Source: Beta vulgaris subsp. vulgaris (Eukaryota; Streptophyta; Magnoliopsida; Caryophyllales; Amaranthaceae). Taken from it: a DNA stretch of 64,000 bases. Position 1 is the first letter of the stretch. Every line of letters begins with the position of its first letter. Under the pieces are notes generated by a model, which did not search any database, was not told the DNA's origin, and worked only from the letters and a program-made list of their open reading frames with translations. Made by a program: the position numbers and the translations under genes. The stretch covers positions 25,839,805 to 25,903,804 of the forward strand of contig NC_079208.1 in assembly GCF_026745355.1 (NCBI RefSeq), given 5' to 3'. Below, piece by piece: positions 36,904 to 50,339 of this stretch.

Positions 36904-37230
36904 CCAATGAGGCCCACAAAAAAAAAAAGAATCAAGAGAGTAACCTTGTAACATCAGATGTTTAGTTAGATTTCTCTTGTTTGAGAGAAAAAAAATTAAA
37001 ATGTGATCTATCTCTTTGACTTTACCCATGTACACTAACTAATGCAATTATGTTTTTTGAATACCCAATGAGGGCCTCAAAAAAGGATTTGGAATCAAGA
37101 GAGTAACCTTGTAACATAAAATGTTTACTTAGCTTTCTCTTGTCTAAAGAGAGAGAAATCAAACTAAAAATGTAATCTATCGGTTTAACTTTACCTATGT
37201 ACACTAACTAATGCAATTATGTTCTTTAAA
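36904..37230. repeat. 163-bp tandem duplication
   Basis: Two copies with CAATGAGG, ATCAAGAGAGTAACCTTGTA (36931 and 37094) and ACACTAACTAATGCAATTAT near their ends. The surrounding 36830-38040 has no gene or bounded element that I can see. Confidence 0.8.
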
Positions 37231-38039
37231 GAGTTTTTTTTATGGCTCAATAGGGGTAGTTGTACACTAATAACCAATTGAGAAAAAAAGCAACCCACAG
37301 AAATTGAACCCAATTCTGATAATGAAGAGAAAAAAAGCAACCCATGAAAATGATTTAGTGTTTTTAATTTGCCTACGTGGTGTGAGCGCGTATTTGTATT
37401 TGACTACCCCACTATCAAGATTTTGTATTAAAAACGTTTTTGAAATCGCCAACAAGTCTCTAAAGGAAGACTAATAAATCTAATTGGATATTGAGAAACC
37501 GTAGGAGACAAAATAGGGACTTATCCAATATAGATTTACTCGTTTAGACTCCATAGATGGTCAAAATGAACCAAATATTGAGTTCGGGGGTCAGGGTACC
37601 ATACAGTCAGGAACTATGTTGCATATTGCTGCCCTCTACTAAATATCGATTCATGTCAATGTTTATGCAAAAGAATAACCAAGTTGTGTTTTAATCACCC
37701 TAAAATTAATTAGTATAAATTGGTTTAAGAAACAAATAAAAAGATTCTTTTTTAAGTGGTATGTTATTACGCAATCAATTTACAAGTAACCTAGCAGGTC
37801 CTCCAAGTTAATCTGATTAATATTTAAATAGTTCTGTAGGTCTTTGATTAACAAAAATAACATGTGTGTGACTAAGGCAATAAAACAAGGCAATCATATA
37901 ATATGCATAGAATAATCAGGGAAGCATATAATAATATACAAAACTAAATAAAAAGAAGGAAGGACTAAAATATACATTAGCACGATTTTTATATTAAGGA
38001 TTGACATCATGAAAGAAACAGTTAGTAACTTCAATATAA

Positions 38040-39197
38040 AAATAGAAAATTTATTTAAGGACCCTCAGGATTATAGCATGGCCTGGATCTGCGAGATTGA
38101 CAACCTTCGCGATGAGCAATCGTGAAGCCTACAAACCTAAATGTATTATGTAGATTGAATGTATTTGTGTTTGAAAGGTATGAGTTTTGTAATTCGTAGA
38201 GAGGTTCGTAATATATTCATCGAGTTCAGAGTGTGTTAATTTGGAAAATCTGTTATTAAATCTGTACGAAAATCAAGCGTATCTATAGGAAAAACGACAA
38301 TGTGCCTCACGCGCCAGTTGCGCCTGGCGCATCATGACATGTCAAGTGCATAATGCAGCATACCCGGTAGAAAGCGTACACGTTTTGAAAAAGATAATAA
38401 AGAAACTTTGTGTCTCACGCAGAGAATTGTGCTTGACGCATGACTCTATGTGAGTCAGAAATCATGTGTCAGGTGCACTATGTCAGGTGCAGATTAGTGC
38501 ACCTGACACAGGTGGAAAAAGTTGCGCATGACGCACAATCTTGCGCCAAGCGCACGACCCTGCTCCAAGTGCAAGCTTTTCTAAAATGTGATTTAAAAGA
38601 TTTTATTTTATCCTTTAATTCCGAAAATTTGATTTTACGGGATAAAATCTGATAATAAATATCTTTTGAAAATATTTATGTATCAAAATAAAACAATTAA
38701 TTATTGTTAAATAATTAATTGGGGTTTTCCAAGGATTGGGCTCAAATTAAAATACAATTAATTATCATGAATAATTAATTGGGTTTTAAAATAGGACTTT
38801 AACACTTTTTGAAATGATTTTGAATGGCTTTTTAGACTGCCCTACCCTTGGATCAGACCAATTAAGATCATGGTATGATTTATCATCGGATCCTTAAATG
38901 GGGAGACACAATTATGTGTTTACAGAAGCCCCCACTTTGACTAATGTTCAAGAAACCGAAAGTCGAAGTATATAGTGTCAGGACGGAAAATGATTCTAAA
39001 CACTCTGTAGTTTAGAACTGGTCTATATACGCCAGTCTCTGCATAACAAAGTTAGTATGTAGGACAATAACTATAAGCAATTTGATTACCTGCAGAAGAA
39101 GATGATAGCAGATAGGTGCAAACAACTCAAATAAGCACATGAGATGCTATGCAAGGACTAAGGTTGGGCAAAGCTAAGGGATGACACGTCATGCAAG
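38040..39197. other. Old LTR-like DNA with GC-rich palindromic words
   Basis: No coding sequence. From 38300 to 38575 short GCGC-rich words (CTGGCGCA, TTGACGCATGA, TTGCGCCAAGCGCA) recur, and an inverted repeat pairs GTCAGGTGCA (near 38478) with TGCACCTGAC (near 38500). The phrase AGAAGCCCCCACTTT near 38925 recurs as AGGAAGCCCCCACTTT near 51691. The hAT element and the Helitron therefore probably sit in one older retroelement. Confidence 0.4.
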
Positions 39198-39440
39198 GTC
39201 AGGGTTAGGGGTGATAATGAGCCTGACAAGCTTGGGTGCAGCTCGGGCTCGGCTCGGTCAAAGCTCGTTGAAGCTCGGCTCGAGCTCGGGATCGGCTCGA
39301 GACTTAAACGAGCTGAACCGAGCTAGGCAAAGCTCAACTTGTAAGCTCATGATTAGCTTGATTATTATTTTATACAAAAAAAAGATTTTATATTAAACAA
39401 TTATTTATATATATTAGAAATTATATTAAGTATTTCTTTA

Positions 39441-39972
39441 AGATATTAACTAAGGTATATAATAGAAGAAAGATAAAAACAAAAGGTATGAACAATTAAA
39501 AAATGTATTTTCATTAAGGTGTAATTGTTTGATCATTCTCACACTTGAAATAGCAAGAGGAGAGAGAAAGAGAAAGTGGGATTAATTACTGAAGAGAATT
39601 CACACATGGACAATGGGGAGCAATCTTGCAAGATAGAAGCAAGTGAGAAAGAAATTTGGCTTTCTAGAGTCCCACATCGGTGGAATAGGATGAGGGTGTG
39701 AGTTACAGGCTTTTTAAAAGAAATCTTTCACTCCCTAACTCTCTACCATCGGCCTGCTACTACTTGCTTGGCCATGCAATATTAAGTTTTAGTTATTGGG
39801 TCTTCGAACTACTAAACATTCGGGTCTAATGACATATGACCTTAGACTTGTTCAGGATTGAACCTTGAAGTTATATTCAAGCTCGAGCCGATTTTTAAAA
39901 AATATTATTTATTTCAAGATATTAACTAAGGTATATAATTGAAGAAAGATAAAAAGAAAAGCTAAAAATAAT
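39441..39972. repeat. 476-bp tandem duplication inside the hAT element
   Basis: AGATATTAACTAAGGTATAT begins unit 1 at 39441 and unit 2 at 39917. Unit 2 is interrupted at 39980 by the MULE-like element and resumes at about 50771, ending near 51170. Shared text includes the CACATCGGTGGAATA phrase and CTAACTCTCTACCAT. Each unit has an snRNA-promoter-like GTCC(C/A)ACATCG (39669-39679; 50930-50940) upstream of a TATA-like word. Confidence 0.85.
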
Positions 39973-40083
39973 AATTAAAAGGAAAAATTATCGGGAATAA
40001 GTCAACCTTTTCACGGTCTTCTTTTAATAAGTTAAACTTTGGATAATCCTGGAATAAGTTAACCTTGTGGGCGTATCCGCTTC

Positions 40084-42131
40084 TGTTATTTCACTAGGAA
40101 CACTACAAGAGGGGGGGTGAATTGTAGTGTGGAACTTATTGCCCAAATAATGCGGAATTTAAAACATAAGCAATAAGGAACTGAAAGTGCAAGAGAGATT
40201 TTTACGTGGAAACTTCTTGTCTCAATACAAGAAGAAAAACCACGACCTACTCAGGATTTAAACTCTTCACTATAATAGGAAATCTCCTATGATTCAACCT
40301 ATTACATACTCACGTTCCACTCGGAACTCCAACTCTCTCACAATATCCACTGTATACTCTAGACTTAACTCTAAGTCTTTCAAGAGTTCACACAACTCTT
40401 TACAAAAGGTTTGCTCAAACCCTTCACCCCTAGATAGACTTCACCCTAAGTCTACGCATACACAATAAGAACTTACTCAAGTTCCTAACTCGAACTTACT
40501 CAAGTTCCTAACTCGAACTTAATACAAGAATTCATTCAAACCCTTTACCAAGTTCCCATTACAAGAGTTCACTCAAACCCTTTAACCCCAAACTCAAATA
40601 CAGACGCTTGATAATTTGGTTTAACTCTAGTATATAGAAACTGAATAACTGTAAAGGAACATGGCACTCGTAGGAACTTGAAACTCAAAGGAACTGACTC
40701 AAACAAGGAATAGAAAATATATTTCTTTTATAACGCTATTCCTTAAGCCAAACTTATGGAATGACATAAGTCTAACACTATGGAAAGACACTAGTCAGAC
40801 AATTAGAAACTCAATTGAACTTGTATATTTATAGGAGTCTTTTAGAATGAACGTGGGATTAATCATGTGTTAGTGGGGTTAAACCATTATCCCATGATGT
40901 TCCTTACACGAAGGAACACGTTCCTTATCATGTCCTATGATCCCATGATCTCAATATGAACGTGGATATGTTTTAGCCACAACTCCTAAGTAATAGGAGT
41001 TCCTTGAGCTTTATCCGAAAATCAGTTAGTTTATAAAACAGATTTATCATTAAAACTTAATTTTAATCTTTAAGAAAATATTATCTTATAAATAAAATAT
41101 TCATAAAAACCGGATAAATATTTTCTTATCTTTTTCAAAAAACAAAATCTTTTCCTTAAAAGATTTTCTACTAAAACTGATTTTTACTTGGGTAAAACTG
41201 ATTTCCTATTATTTAGGCATGACTTACTCAACTTCATAATTGTACCGTTATATTACTGTACGCCTAAGTCTAGTTCCTTGTAATAGTTAGTTCCTTTAAC
41301 TTAGATTAATAGACTACCACGTCTGTTCCTTTAGAGAGGAACAGACAGACAATTTCTTTAACAATACTCATTATACGTATTATAAATCTAGGCCTTTTAT
41401 TTTCCAAAAACTGAAAAGATAAAATTAAATTAATTAAAATCATATTTCCAAAGAAACCGATTTTATTAAAAACTTATCTTTTATTTTAAAACTAAAACTT
41501 ATCTTTTAAAACTAAAACTTATCATAAAACAACTAATGCATATTATTTATAAATAATTAACCACGTTGAGATTTATTAAGAAATAAACTCTTAATGAATT
41601 CTTATAGATTAAGATAATAATATGCATCAGATTTATTGACTCTTAAATACTTTTGACTCTAAGTTCCACGAGTTCCTTTGACCTTACGAGTTCCTTTAGA
41701 CTTGTTCCTTTACCTTTCATGTTTCCATATACTTACATGAATCCTAGAAAATAAACTCATATTTTCTGCCTTCATGCTCCATGCTGCTCCAACTCAAGAA
41801 CCGCTAGTTCCTTTAAGAAACTTCGCACTCATAGTTCCTGCTCAGGAACTTCTTGTTTCAACTCTGAAACGTTATATTGCTGCTCCCACTCAGGAACTGC
41901 TCCAGAACTTCATATTCAATGTTCCTCATAGGATGTACCTAGGAACCGCTCTAGTTGTGTTCCTTATAGGAACTCTTTTAGGAACTTCACTTGTGGGAAG
42001 ACCTTCATGATGTGATATATTCAACCTTTGATGACTTGTTTCATGTTAATGTAATATGCACATCTCAAACACACATGTTAGTTAGATAATCATCATTTGT
42101 TTATAATATCAAAATACTACATGACTCAACA
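40084..42131 (-). repeat. Left Copia LTR (3' in element sense)
   Basis: Starts TGTTATTTCACTAGG and ends CTCAACA. It is dense in GTTCCTTT, AGGAAC and GTTCCTAA words. Compared with the right LTR it lacks a 34-bp block after CAAGAACCGC (near 41809). Confidence 0.95.
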
Positions 42132-44319
42132 ATTTCCCCCTTTTTGATGATGACAAACAAATGATGCTTATCACAAATTAAGCAATAAACGATGTACTTT
42201 AATTCCCCATAATGAACAAGTCATGCAAGTATATGAAGGAGATACCAACATAAATAAACACATCATATAAAGAACAATCATCATGGAAGGATATAAGACT
42301 TAACTATATTTGACCATAAGCATCATACATATTCTTCCCCCTTTTGTCATTATCGAAAAGGATCATCTTACACACATTTATTTTTGGTAAATCATATACA
42401 CATTATTTTATATGCTACACTTACCACCATCATGGTTAAACACTTGTTAGTCCCAAAAGCCTCAAGAATCTCAGTTTTCAAACTTAGGATGCACGTGCCA
42501 CACAAATTTCCAACTCACAATCCAAAGACCCAACTTCAAAAACCATGAAGGAACTTGACAGTAAGAAAATAAAAGTCAAGCAAAAATCAATTTTGAAAGG
42601 TCAAGAATGGATTAAGAGTAGACATTGTAATATCCGGCTCAAAGAAATATGAAAGAATTTGTGAAAATTTTGAGTAGAGGAACTTGAGATATATTGTGTG
42701 CTCTATGGTTTGACTTATAATAAGAGGTTCTCAACAATCATTATTAGTTAATCACTTCACCTCACACTTTTAAATCTCTGTCAAACCCACACACATTCAC
42801 CTTGATTATATCTATCAAGTTCACTTTACTTAACTAATCAGCCATGAGGAACTCATTGAGTGAAGAAACTTGAACGAATTCATCTTTATAGTCAAGTTCT
42901 TTCAATCATTCGCTTATGTTCCTCTTCTCAAATCATCAATCCATGAGTAAGCATTTTCACAACCATATATATGACATATTGAATTCTAGAAAATAATAAA
43001 GATTGGATCACCCTTGTTTATTTTTTTTTTTTTATTTCAATTTTTTTTTTTTAACAAGGGTGTCATTACAAGATGTTGTACTTTTCCTAGAATGTCACAT
43101 TTACCTACCACAAAGAAGTAAACATATATATCGATTCCTTCCTTATTCCCCTGAGTTCTTTACCATTCCTTCATCATTAGGAACTTATATGAGTAGCTCC
43201 ATCTAATGATATATCTTTCTGAGCATCAATTGTTAAAACATATAATACTTGCTTCTCACTTCTTCCTTAACTTCCCCTCAAAATGTATTTACCATTTATC
43301 ACTCTTTATGTATCATTGAACCATAAAAAGTCATGAATTTTAATTTAGAGCACACGGGAATTAGGATATTTGAAGTGAAAGATATGAATGGAATGATAAA
43401 TTAATTAATCAAAGGGTGTTTGAAGAAATGTGGTGTGAACTGTTGATAGTTGGCTAAGAATAGGTTTGTTCCCTCTAAAAGTTAAATGAAATGAAATATA
43501 TTAAGGGAATTTACCATCTTGTTCCAACAAGGTTTCTTTCATTGTATCTTTGGCAACTTAGGACTTTCATGTTTGCCAGCATCCACAATTCTATTATGAG
43601 ACCTCTAACACTCTTAGGCAAGAGAATATGCCTTTACGACACAAAAATTAAGTGTAACATATTTACTCTAGTGTGTATATAATCACTTCAATTTTAGTAC
43701 ATGTAAGAACCCAATTCGACAAAACTTTTGGAAAAGAACATGTTTATGCTCAAGTCATACTTCATTAAGTCTTGTTCCTCTAAACAGTCCATGAATAGGT
43801 GAAATTATAAAGAACATATATTCACATAATTTAAAGCAAGACTTTTAAAATTTATGCATTCAGATTAATAAATTTTAACAATGTAATATATTAATGTGAA
43901 TAGGAACATCATAACTTAAGTCATATTTCACCATGAATATAGAATTACCTCAAGTACTGGACTGATTTTGATGACTTACTTTTGAATTCCCGAACTGTTA
44001 GTTCCATAATTTGATGTCTTCATCTGATGGACATTTCCATTCCAACTTGACTCATACTCATCGTTCTTCAAAAGTTCCTTGACATGTTTTTGTCATAATA
44101 TCATTATGCTCCAAGAGAGTAGTTGAGTTCCCTTATCATGCTCGTGTACTCATTTGCGTATAAGGTTAGCAAAAACTCTTGCATAAAATAGTTAGTGTAC
44201 CAAGCATATTATCCATATTACGATGTACAACTACTAAGTCAATTCCTCTTGAAAACAGAAATTATTAATTTTGAAATCATTTTTCAAGAAGAAACTTGAT
44301 GTTGTTCCTCGTAGATTTT

Positions 44320-44359
<40 letters not shown>

Positions 44360-44429
44360 AACACATTGAAAATCTATTTGGAACGTCCTAAATATCATGT
44401 AAGAAACAAAAACAATTAGAATTCTAATG

Positions 44430-44705
44430 GCTTCTAGACTAGCAACAGGAGCAAAGGTTTCTTCATAGTCAATTTCCTTCTTGTTGATTATAACCTTTTA
44501 CTACAAGTCTAGCTTTGTTCCTAACAATTGTTCCATACTCATCTAGTTTGTTTCTAAACACCCATTTTAAGCCAATTAATTTTTTATTTAGAAGAAGGAA
44601 CTAGATGTCATACCTTGTTTCTTTCGAAGTCATTTAATTTAGCTTCCATGACAGTGATCCAATCAGAGTCAGTTAGGGATTTTTCATGATTTCATGGTTC
44701 CATCA
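44430..44705 (-). pseudogene. Copia reverse transcriptase relic
   Basis: Minus-strand frames, with stops and frameshifts, give short motifs of the Copia RT amino-terminal region: SDWITVMEAKLNDFERNK, then RNKLDEYGTIVRNKARLV, then DYEETFAPVASLEAIRI. The catalytic YVDD region is not visible. A T-run (44329-44358) breaks the downstream part. The rest of the interior (42132-47659) has no other recognisable domain. Confidence 0.75.
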
Positions 44706-47659
44706 TTGATAGGAACACATGAAATGCACAAAAATTCCTTAACTGAGATCTAGTTTGCATACCTTTGGATATGTCACTTATTATGAGTTTCACTGGATGA
44801 GATTTCTGATGTCTCCAAGGTTTTGGTTGAAACTCCTTGTATAAAGTTTCTTTGCCTATGTCTCTGTGAATGAGCCATAGGAATACTTCTTATGTTCCCG
44901 TTAGAATCAAGAAACTCGATTGTTGGAACTCTTTGTTCCTACTAATTGTGTAGGAACTCGCTTACACATATTCATTGAGTTAAAATTTTATTTGATGAAC
45001 CTGAACTTGATCTTCATTTTTAAGCTCTTTTCCATACGTTCATATAGCTGACTATTATTACTTTCTAGAGTGACATATTTCATATTAAGAACTCTAGCTG
45101 CAACAGAACTTGTGAGTTCAACATAACAAATAATAATCATCTTTGACCTGTTTACTGGGAACAAACAAGTTAGTCTCATAATAAATATGTCAACTCTTCA
45201 TAACACATTATATATCATTTTGCTATAAGCTCTTTGTGTTTAACAATTAGAGGTGCATTTTAACACTACCTCATCACTTCTATTTTTAAAGTTCCTTAGA
45301 TGATTCTTATTGCTATTATTTCCAAAACACTTAAATCAAATGCTTAAGAACTTAATACCAGTGTTTTCTCCTTTGAAGATCTCATAGGATGTCTTGTTGA
45401 TCAACTTCTAATCATTCCTTTGTTGATGATTAATTAGCAAGTGATATTGATTGCTTTTTCTTGCTTGTTCCTTGCTCCTGCATACATCATCAAACTCCTC
45501 TGGAAATGTAATCAAGTTCCTAGGCAATGCCATCATATGGAATCTTCTATCCAAAAGATAATCTCCGGAACTCTCCTTTTAATTGAAGAAACTTGTTCCC
45601 AATGTGTTCGTTCCTTTTATGGAAGAACATGAACTTGTTCCTTCATTTTGGGTTGCCATAAACTAAGAAATATAATCTGTATAGTAAACCCAAAGGGAGA
45701 TACTTTGTGCATTTTAATGTTAGTAGGTTAGTCAAAAGAGATAATATAATTAAAGCATATAATGAAATAAATTTCCTTAAAAAATATAGTGTCATATGAA
45801 GAGGAACTTCTGCTTTGTTCAAGTGAACTAAGATTAATTTCAAAAGAATTAGAAACTTGTTCCAAATGTTGGTATTTTTCTATACCATTTAGTAGTTCCA
45901 CTAATATTAGTTTACCATCACTTCCTTCAAATCAATAGTCAATGTTTCTTGATTTGAGAAGCTGATTTTATGCATTTAATTTGGTGGAAATAGAATAAGT
46001 AGGCAATAGGAACAATTTGCTATTATAAGAGAATAAAGGCACTGAGACTTTAATTACTTAACTCACTTAATCACTTAGTCAGAGACACTTAGAACTTCAT
46101 TAATTAAGATCCTATATAATAGTTATTTAGATTAATCATGAGATTAGATCATAGGATCATGGATTTACACGTTGTTCCTTTCCTTGAGGAACAAGCACAT
46201 CATGCGCCACTTTGTATACGTTCAATTGAACGTGTTGTATCCAGTATATCACTTTCCTAAATTCTAGGAAATTGTTAAGCATAAAAATTAATGTTAGTTC
46301 TTTTTAATAATATCCAAGAAGGTTTTTTCTTTAAATATAAAAGATTTAATTTTTAATTATAAATCCATAACCAAAAAAATCTTTAAAATGATTTAACTTA
46401 GTCAAAATCTTTTTCGTTAAAACCTTCCTAAATTATAGCCTTAATTAAGCTTCTATTATTATTTGAAAATGAACATCAGTTAATAGATCTGTTGATTCAT
46501 GCTTAATTACTATACTCATGTGATTATATTAGAGTTCGTTTGAATCAATTTGTTGTGCCAATAAGTTTGTTCCTTTCAGAGGAACTGATAATCATTCTCT
46601 TATTACATCTATAAGTTCCTTTACCAATATTAATTATATCCGTAGACAAACCTACAAGATATAATTTTACTTGCACAAAAACTTGAAGAGAGTTGATTGA
46701 AATAATTTATATATATGTAACGATCATAAAACAACTTCTCTTTCATAACCTTCTTCAATCATGTATTTATAAGAGATATCAAAAATCAAATTTGATAATA
46801 ATAATGACCAAGATATATAGTATGTAAAGATTATTACCCAATTTCCTAAGAAATATATTTCATCTTTTACATACTTTTTCTAGCTTTTGTAGTCATAGGA
46901 ACTCATGTCTAGAACTACTTTCTAGAAACAACTAACCTCTACATCAAGAGATGTCAGTTCCTTTCACATTACCTGCAAAATAAGCAAGTTCTTGGTTTTT
47001 GGTACCCAAATATATGTTGGGTCCTTTCTTGTTAGTAGGAGCAATAATAATATCCATATTCATGATGCACGCACATATCTACCACTACTAACAAGGAACA
47101 TCATGTACCGACATAAGAAATATTTCATCAAATATTCATGATGCATAATAAAACTATCATTTGGCAAATGAATAATAATATGAGCGATATAATATGCCAA
47201 AAATAATGGATTTTCCTTAAGATGAGAAACAAGTTCCAAAGACACAAATATGCATTGTTCCATATAACTTGTTCCTTCAATCATTTCTAGTATATGATTC
47301 TTTGAATTTTAAAGAAATTGGAAATCTGAATTTTGTCTTTAGAAAAAATGCTTAAAGTTATCTAAATTTCTATAAAAACATCAAAGCCAAATAAAACATC
47401 TTACTAGAAATACTATAAGGAACAAGTTCCAATGTAATATATGCGTATAAAGAATATCTCAAGGAAGAGATACTTACATCAAAGGGGTTGTTCATAATCC
47501 TTGAGTGACTTTTAATTTGTGTATAAAAAGTCAGCCTTCACTTGTTCCTTTGAATGACATCGGGTGGAGTTCCTTTCTCGTACGTGTTCTTTCTTCTTGC
47601 AGGAACTTAACTCAGCAGGGTTTCCTGCTTATCAATGAGTTCCGGCTCTGATACCAATT

Positions 47660-49739
47660 GTTATTTCACTAGGAACACTACAAGAGGGGGGGTGAATTGT
47701 AGTGTGGAACTTATTGCCCAAATAATGCGGAATTTAAAACATAAGCAATAAGGAACTGAAAGTGCAAGAGAGATTTTTACGTGGAAACTTCTTGTCTCAA
47801 TACAAGAAGAAAAACCACGACCTACTCAGGATTTAAACTCTTCACTATAATAGGAAATCTCCTATGATTCAACCTATTACATACTCACGTTCCACTCGGA
47901 ACTCCAACTCTCTCACAATCTCCACTCATACTCTAGACTTAACTCTAAGTCTTTCAAGAGTTCCACAACTCTTTACAAAAGGTTTACTCAAACCCTTCAC
48001 CCCTAGATAGACTTCACCCTAAGTCTACGCATACACAATAAGAACTTACTCAAGTTCCTAACTCGAACTTACTCAAGTTCCTAACTCGAACTTAATACAA
48101 GAATTCACTCAAACCCTTTACCAAGTTCCATTACAAAGAGTTCACTCAAACCCTTTAACCCCAAACTCAAATACAGACGCTTGATAATTTGGTTTAACTC
48201 TAGTATATAGAAACTGAATAACTGTAAAGGAACATGGCACTACTGGTAGGAACTTGAAACTCAAAGGAACTGACTCAAACAAGGAATAGAAAATATATTT
48301 CTTTGTAAACGCTATTCCTTAAGCCAAACTTATGGAATGACATAAGTCTAACACTATGGAAAGACACTAGTCAGACAATTTGAAACTCAATTGAACTTGT
48401 ATATTTATAGAGTTCTTTTAGAATGAACGTGGGATTAATCATGTGTTAGTGGGTTAAACCATTATCCCATGATGTTCCTTACACGAAGGAACACGTTCCT
48501 TATCATGTCCCATGATCCCATGATCACTAAATGAACGTGGATATGTTTTAGCCACACTCCTAAGTAATAGGAGTTCCTTGAGCTTTATCCGAAAATCAGT
48601 TAGTTTATAAAACAGATTTATCATTAAAACTTAATTTTAATCTTTAAGAAAATATTATCTTATAAATAAAATATTCATAAAAACCGGATAAATATTTTTC
48701 TTATCTTTTTCAAAAAACAAAATCTTTTCCTTAAAAGATTTTCTATAAAACTGATTTTTACTTGGTAAAACTGATTTCCTATTATTTAGGCATGACTTAC
48801 TCAACTTCATAATTGTACCGTTATATTCTGTACGCCTAAGTCTAGTTCCTTGTAATAGTTAGTTCCTTTAACTTAGATTAATAGACTACCACGTCTGTTC
48901 CTTTAGAGAGGAACAGACAGACAATTTCTTTAACAATACTCATTATACGTATTATAAAATCTAGGCCTTTTATTTTCCAAAAACTGAAAAGATAAAATTA
49001 AATTAATTAAAATCATATTTCCAAAGAAACCGATTTTATTAAAAACTTATCTTTTATTTTAAAACTAAAACTTATCTTTTAAAACTAAAACTTATCTAAA
49101 ACAACTAATGCATTTATTTATAAATAATTAACCACGTTGAGATTTATTAAGAAATAAACTCTTAATGAATTCTTATAGATTAAGATAATAATATGCATCA
49201 GATTTATTGACTCTTAAATACTTTTGACTCTAAGTTCCACGAGTTCCTTTGACCTTACGAGTTCCTTTAGACATTGTTCCTTTACCTTTCATGTTTCCAT
49301 ATACTTACATGAATCCTGAAAATAAAACTCATATTTTCTGCCTTCATGCTCCATGCTGCTCCAACTCAAGAACCGCATGTTGATGCTCCACCTTTGGAAC
49401 TTCAGTGTGCTAGTTCCTTTAAGAAACTTCGCACTCATAGTTCCTGCTCAGGAACTTCTTGTTTCAACTCTGAAACGTTATATTGTTGCTCCCACTCAGG
49501 AACTGCTCCAGAACTTCATATTCAATGTTCCTCCATAGGATGTACCTAGGAACCGCTCTAGTTGTGTTCCTTATAGGAACTCTTTTAGGAACTTCACTTG
49601 TGGGAAGACCTTCATAATGTGATATATTCAACCTTTGATGACTTGTTTCATGTTAATGTAATATGCACATCTCAAACACACATGTTAGTTAGATAATCAT
49701 CATTTGTTTATAATCATCAAAATACTACATGACTCAACA
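47660..49739 (-). repeat. Right Copia LTR (5' in element sense)
   Basis: Near-identical to the left LTR, with small indels and an extra 34 bp at about 49377-49410 flanked by GC dinucleotides. The primer site lies just outside at 47645-47657. Confidence 0.95.
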
Positions 49740-49756
49740 GCTTCTAACAAGTTCAG

Positions 49757-50056
49757 GTGACCAATGACCTGAAGAATAGGTAATTTTTAATATTTTTGTT
49801 TTTTTCTTTTCACTCCTACCATTCTTCAACCTTCTTCCCTTCCCCTTTTTCCGGCCACCACCCTCGTTCCCCTTGCTCCCTTTTCCGGCCCCTATTTCCC
49901 CTTCATGTGGCCAATGACCTGAAGAATAGGTAATTTTTAATATTTTTGTTTTTTTCTTTTCACTCCTACCATTCTTCAACCTTCTTCCCTTCCCCTTTTT
50001 CCGGCCACCACCCTCGTTCCCCTTGCTCCCTTTTCCGGCCCCTATTTCCCCTTCCT
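49757..50056. repeat. 150-bp tandem duplication, C/T-rich
   Basis: Two almost identical 150-bp units start near CCAATGACCTGAAGAATAGG (49761 and 49911) and end in runs of TTCCCCTT and TTTTCCGGCC. C/T-rich text continues to about 50220. Frames of 65-145 codons on either strand only reflect the strand bias. Confidence 0.9.
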
Positions 50057-50339
50057 TTAATCTCCTTTTTTGGCCACCACCCTCATTCCCCCTACCCCCT
50101 TCCATTTCCCTTTTCCAGCCACCATATCTATTCCCCCTACTAACCTTCGCTTTCTCTTTTCCGACCATCATGCTCCCCCATTATCCTTGTTTTCCCTTTT
50201 CCGGTCACGAAGAACAGGAGGGAACATCACGCACTCCCATTACCCTTGTTTTCCCTTTTACGGTCACAAAGAGGAGGAGGGAAGGTGAGATGTGGTGGCT
50301 TGGGACCTACGCACCAAGGGTTTGGGTGGCATGGGCTGC

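Larger units (their letters stand above)
40084..49739 (-). mobile_element. Copia LTR retrotransposon, decayed interior
   Basis: LTRs 40084-42131 (2,048 bp) and 47660-49739 (2,080 bp) start TGTTATTTCACTAGG and end ACTCAACA, with the 5-bp target duplication GCTTC at 40079-40083 and 49740-49744. Orientation is minus: the primer site TGGTATCAGAGCC is the complement of 47645-47657 and the purine tract AAAAAGGGGGAAAT is the complement of 42132-42145. The interior has no long frame, only RT traces. The LTRs are much better preserved than the interior, so the copy was probably mobilised in trans. It lies inside the left TIR of the MULE-like element. Confidence 0.96.

Noticed and set aside
37022..37204. 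60-codon minus-strand frame between the MULE and the hAT element
   Set aside because: It falls across a 163-bp tandem duplication and the duplicate does not keep the frame.
39669..39900. An snRNA gene downstream of the GTCCCACATCG motif
   Set aside because: The transcribed region does not match U1, U2, U3, U4, U5 or U6 features that I know, and the motif-to-TATA spacing is not standard. Kept only as a finding.
49734..50171. 145-codon minus-strand Gly/Lys/Arg-rich frame
   Set aside because: It is the translation of a 150-bp C/T-rich tandem duplication.
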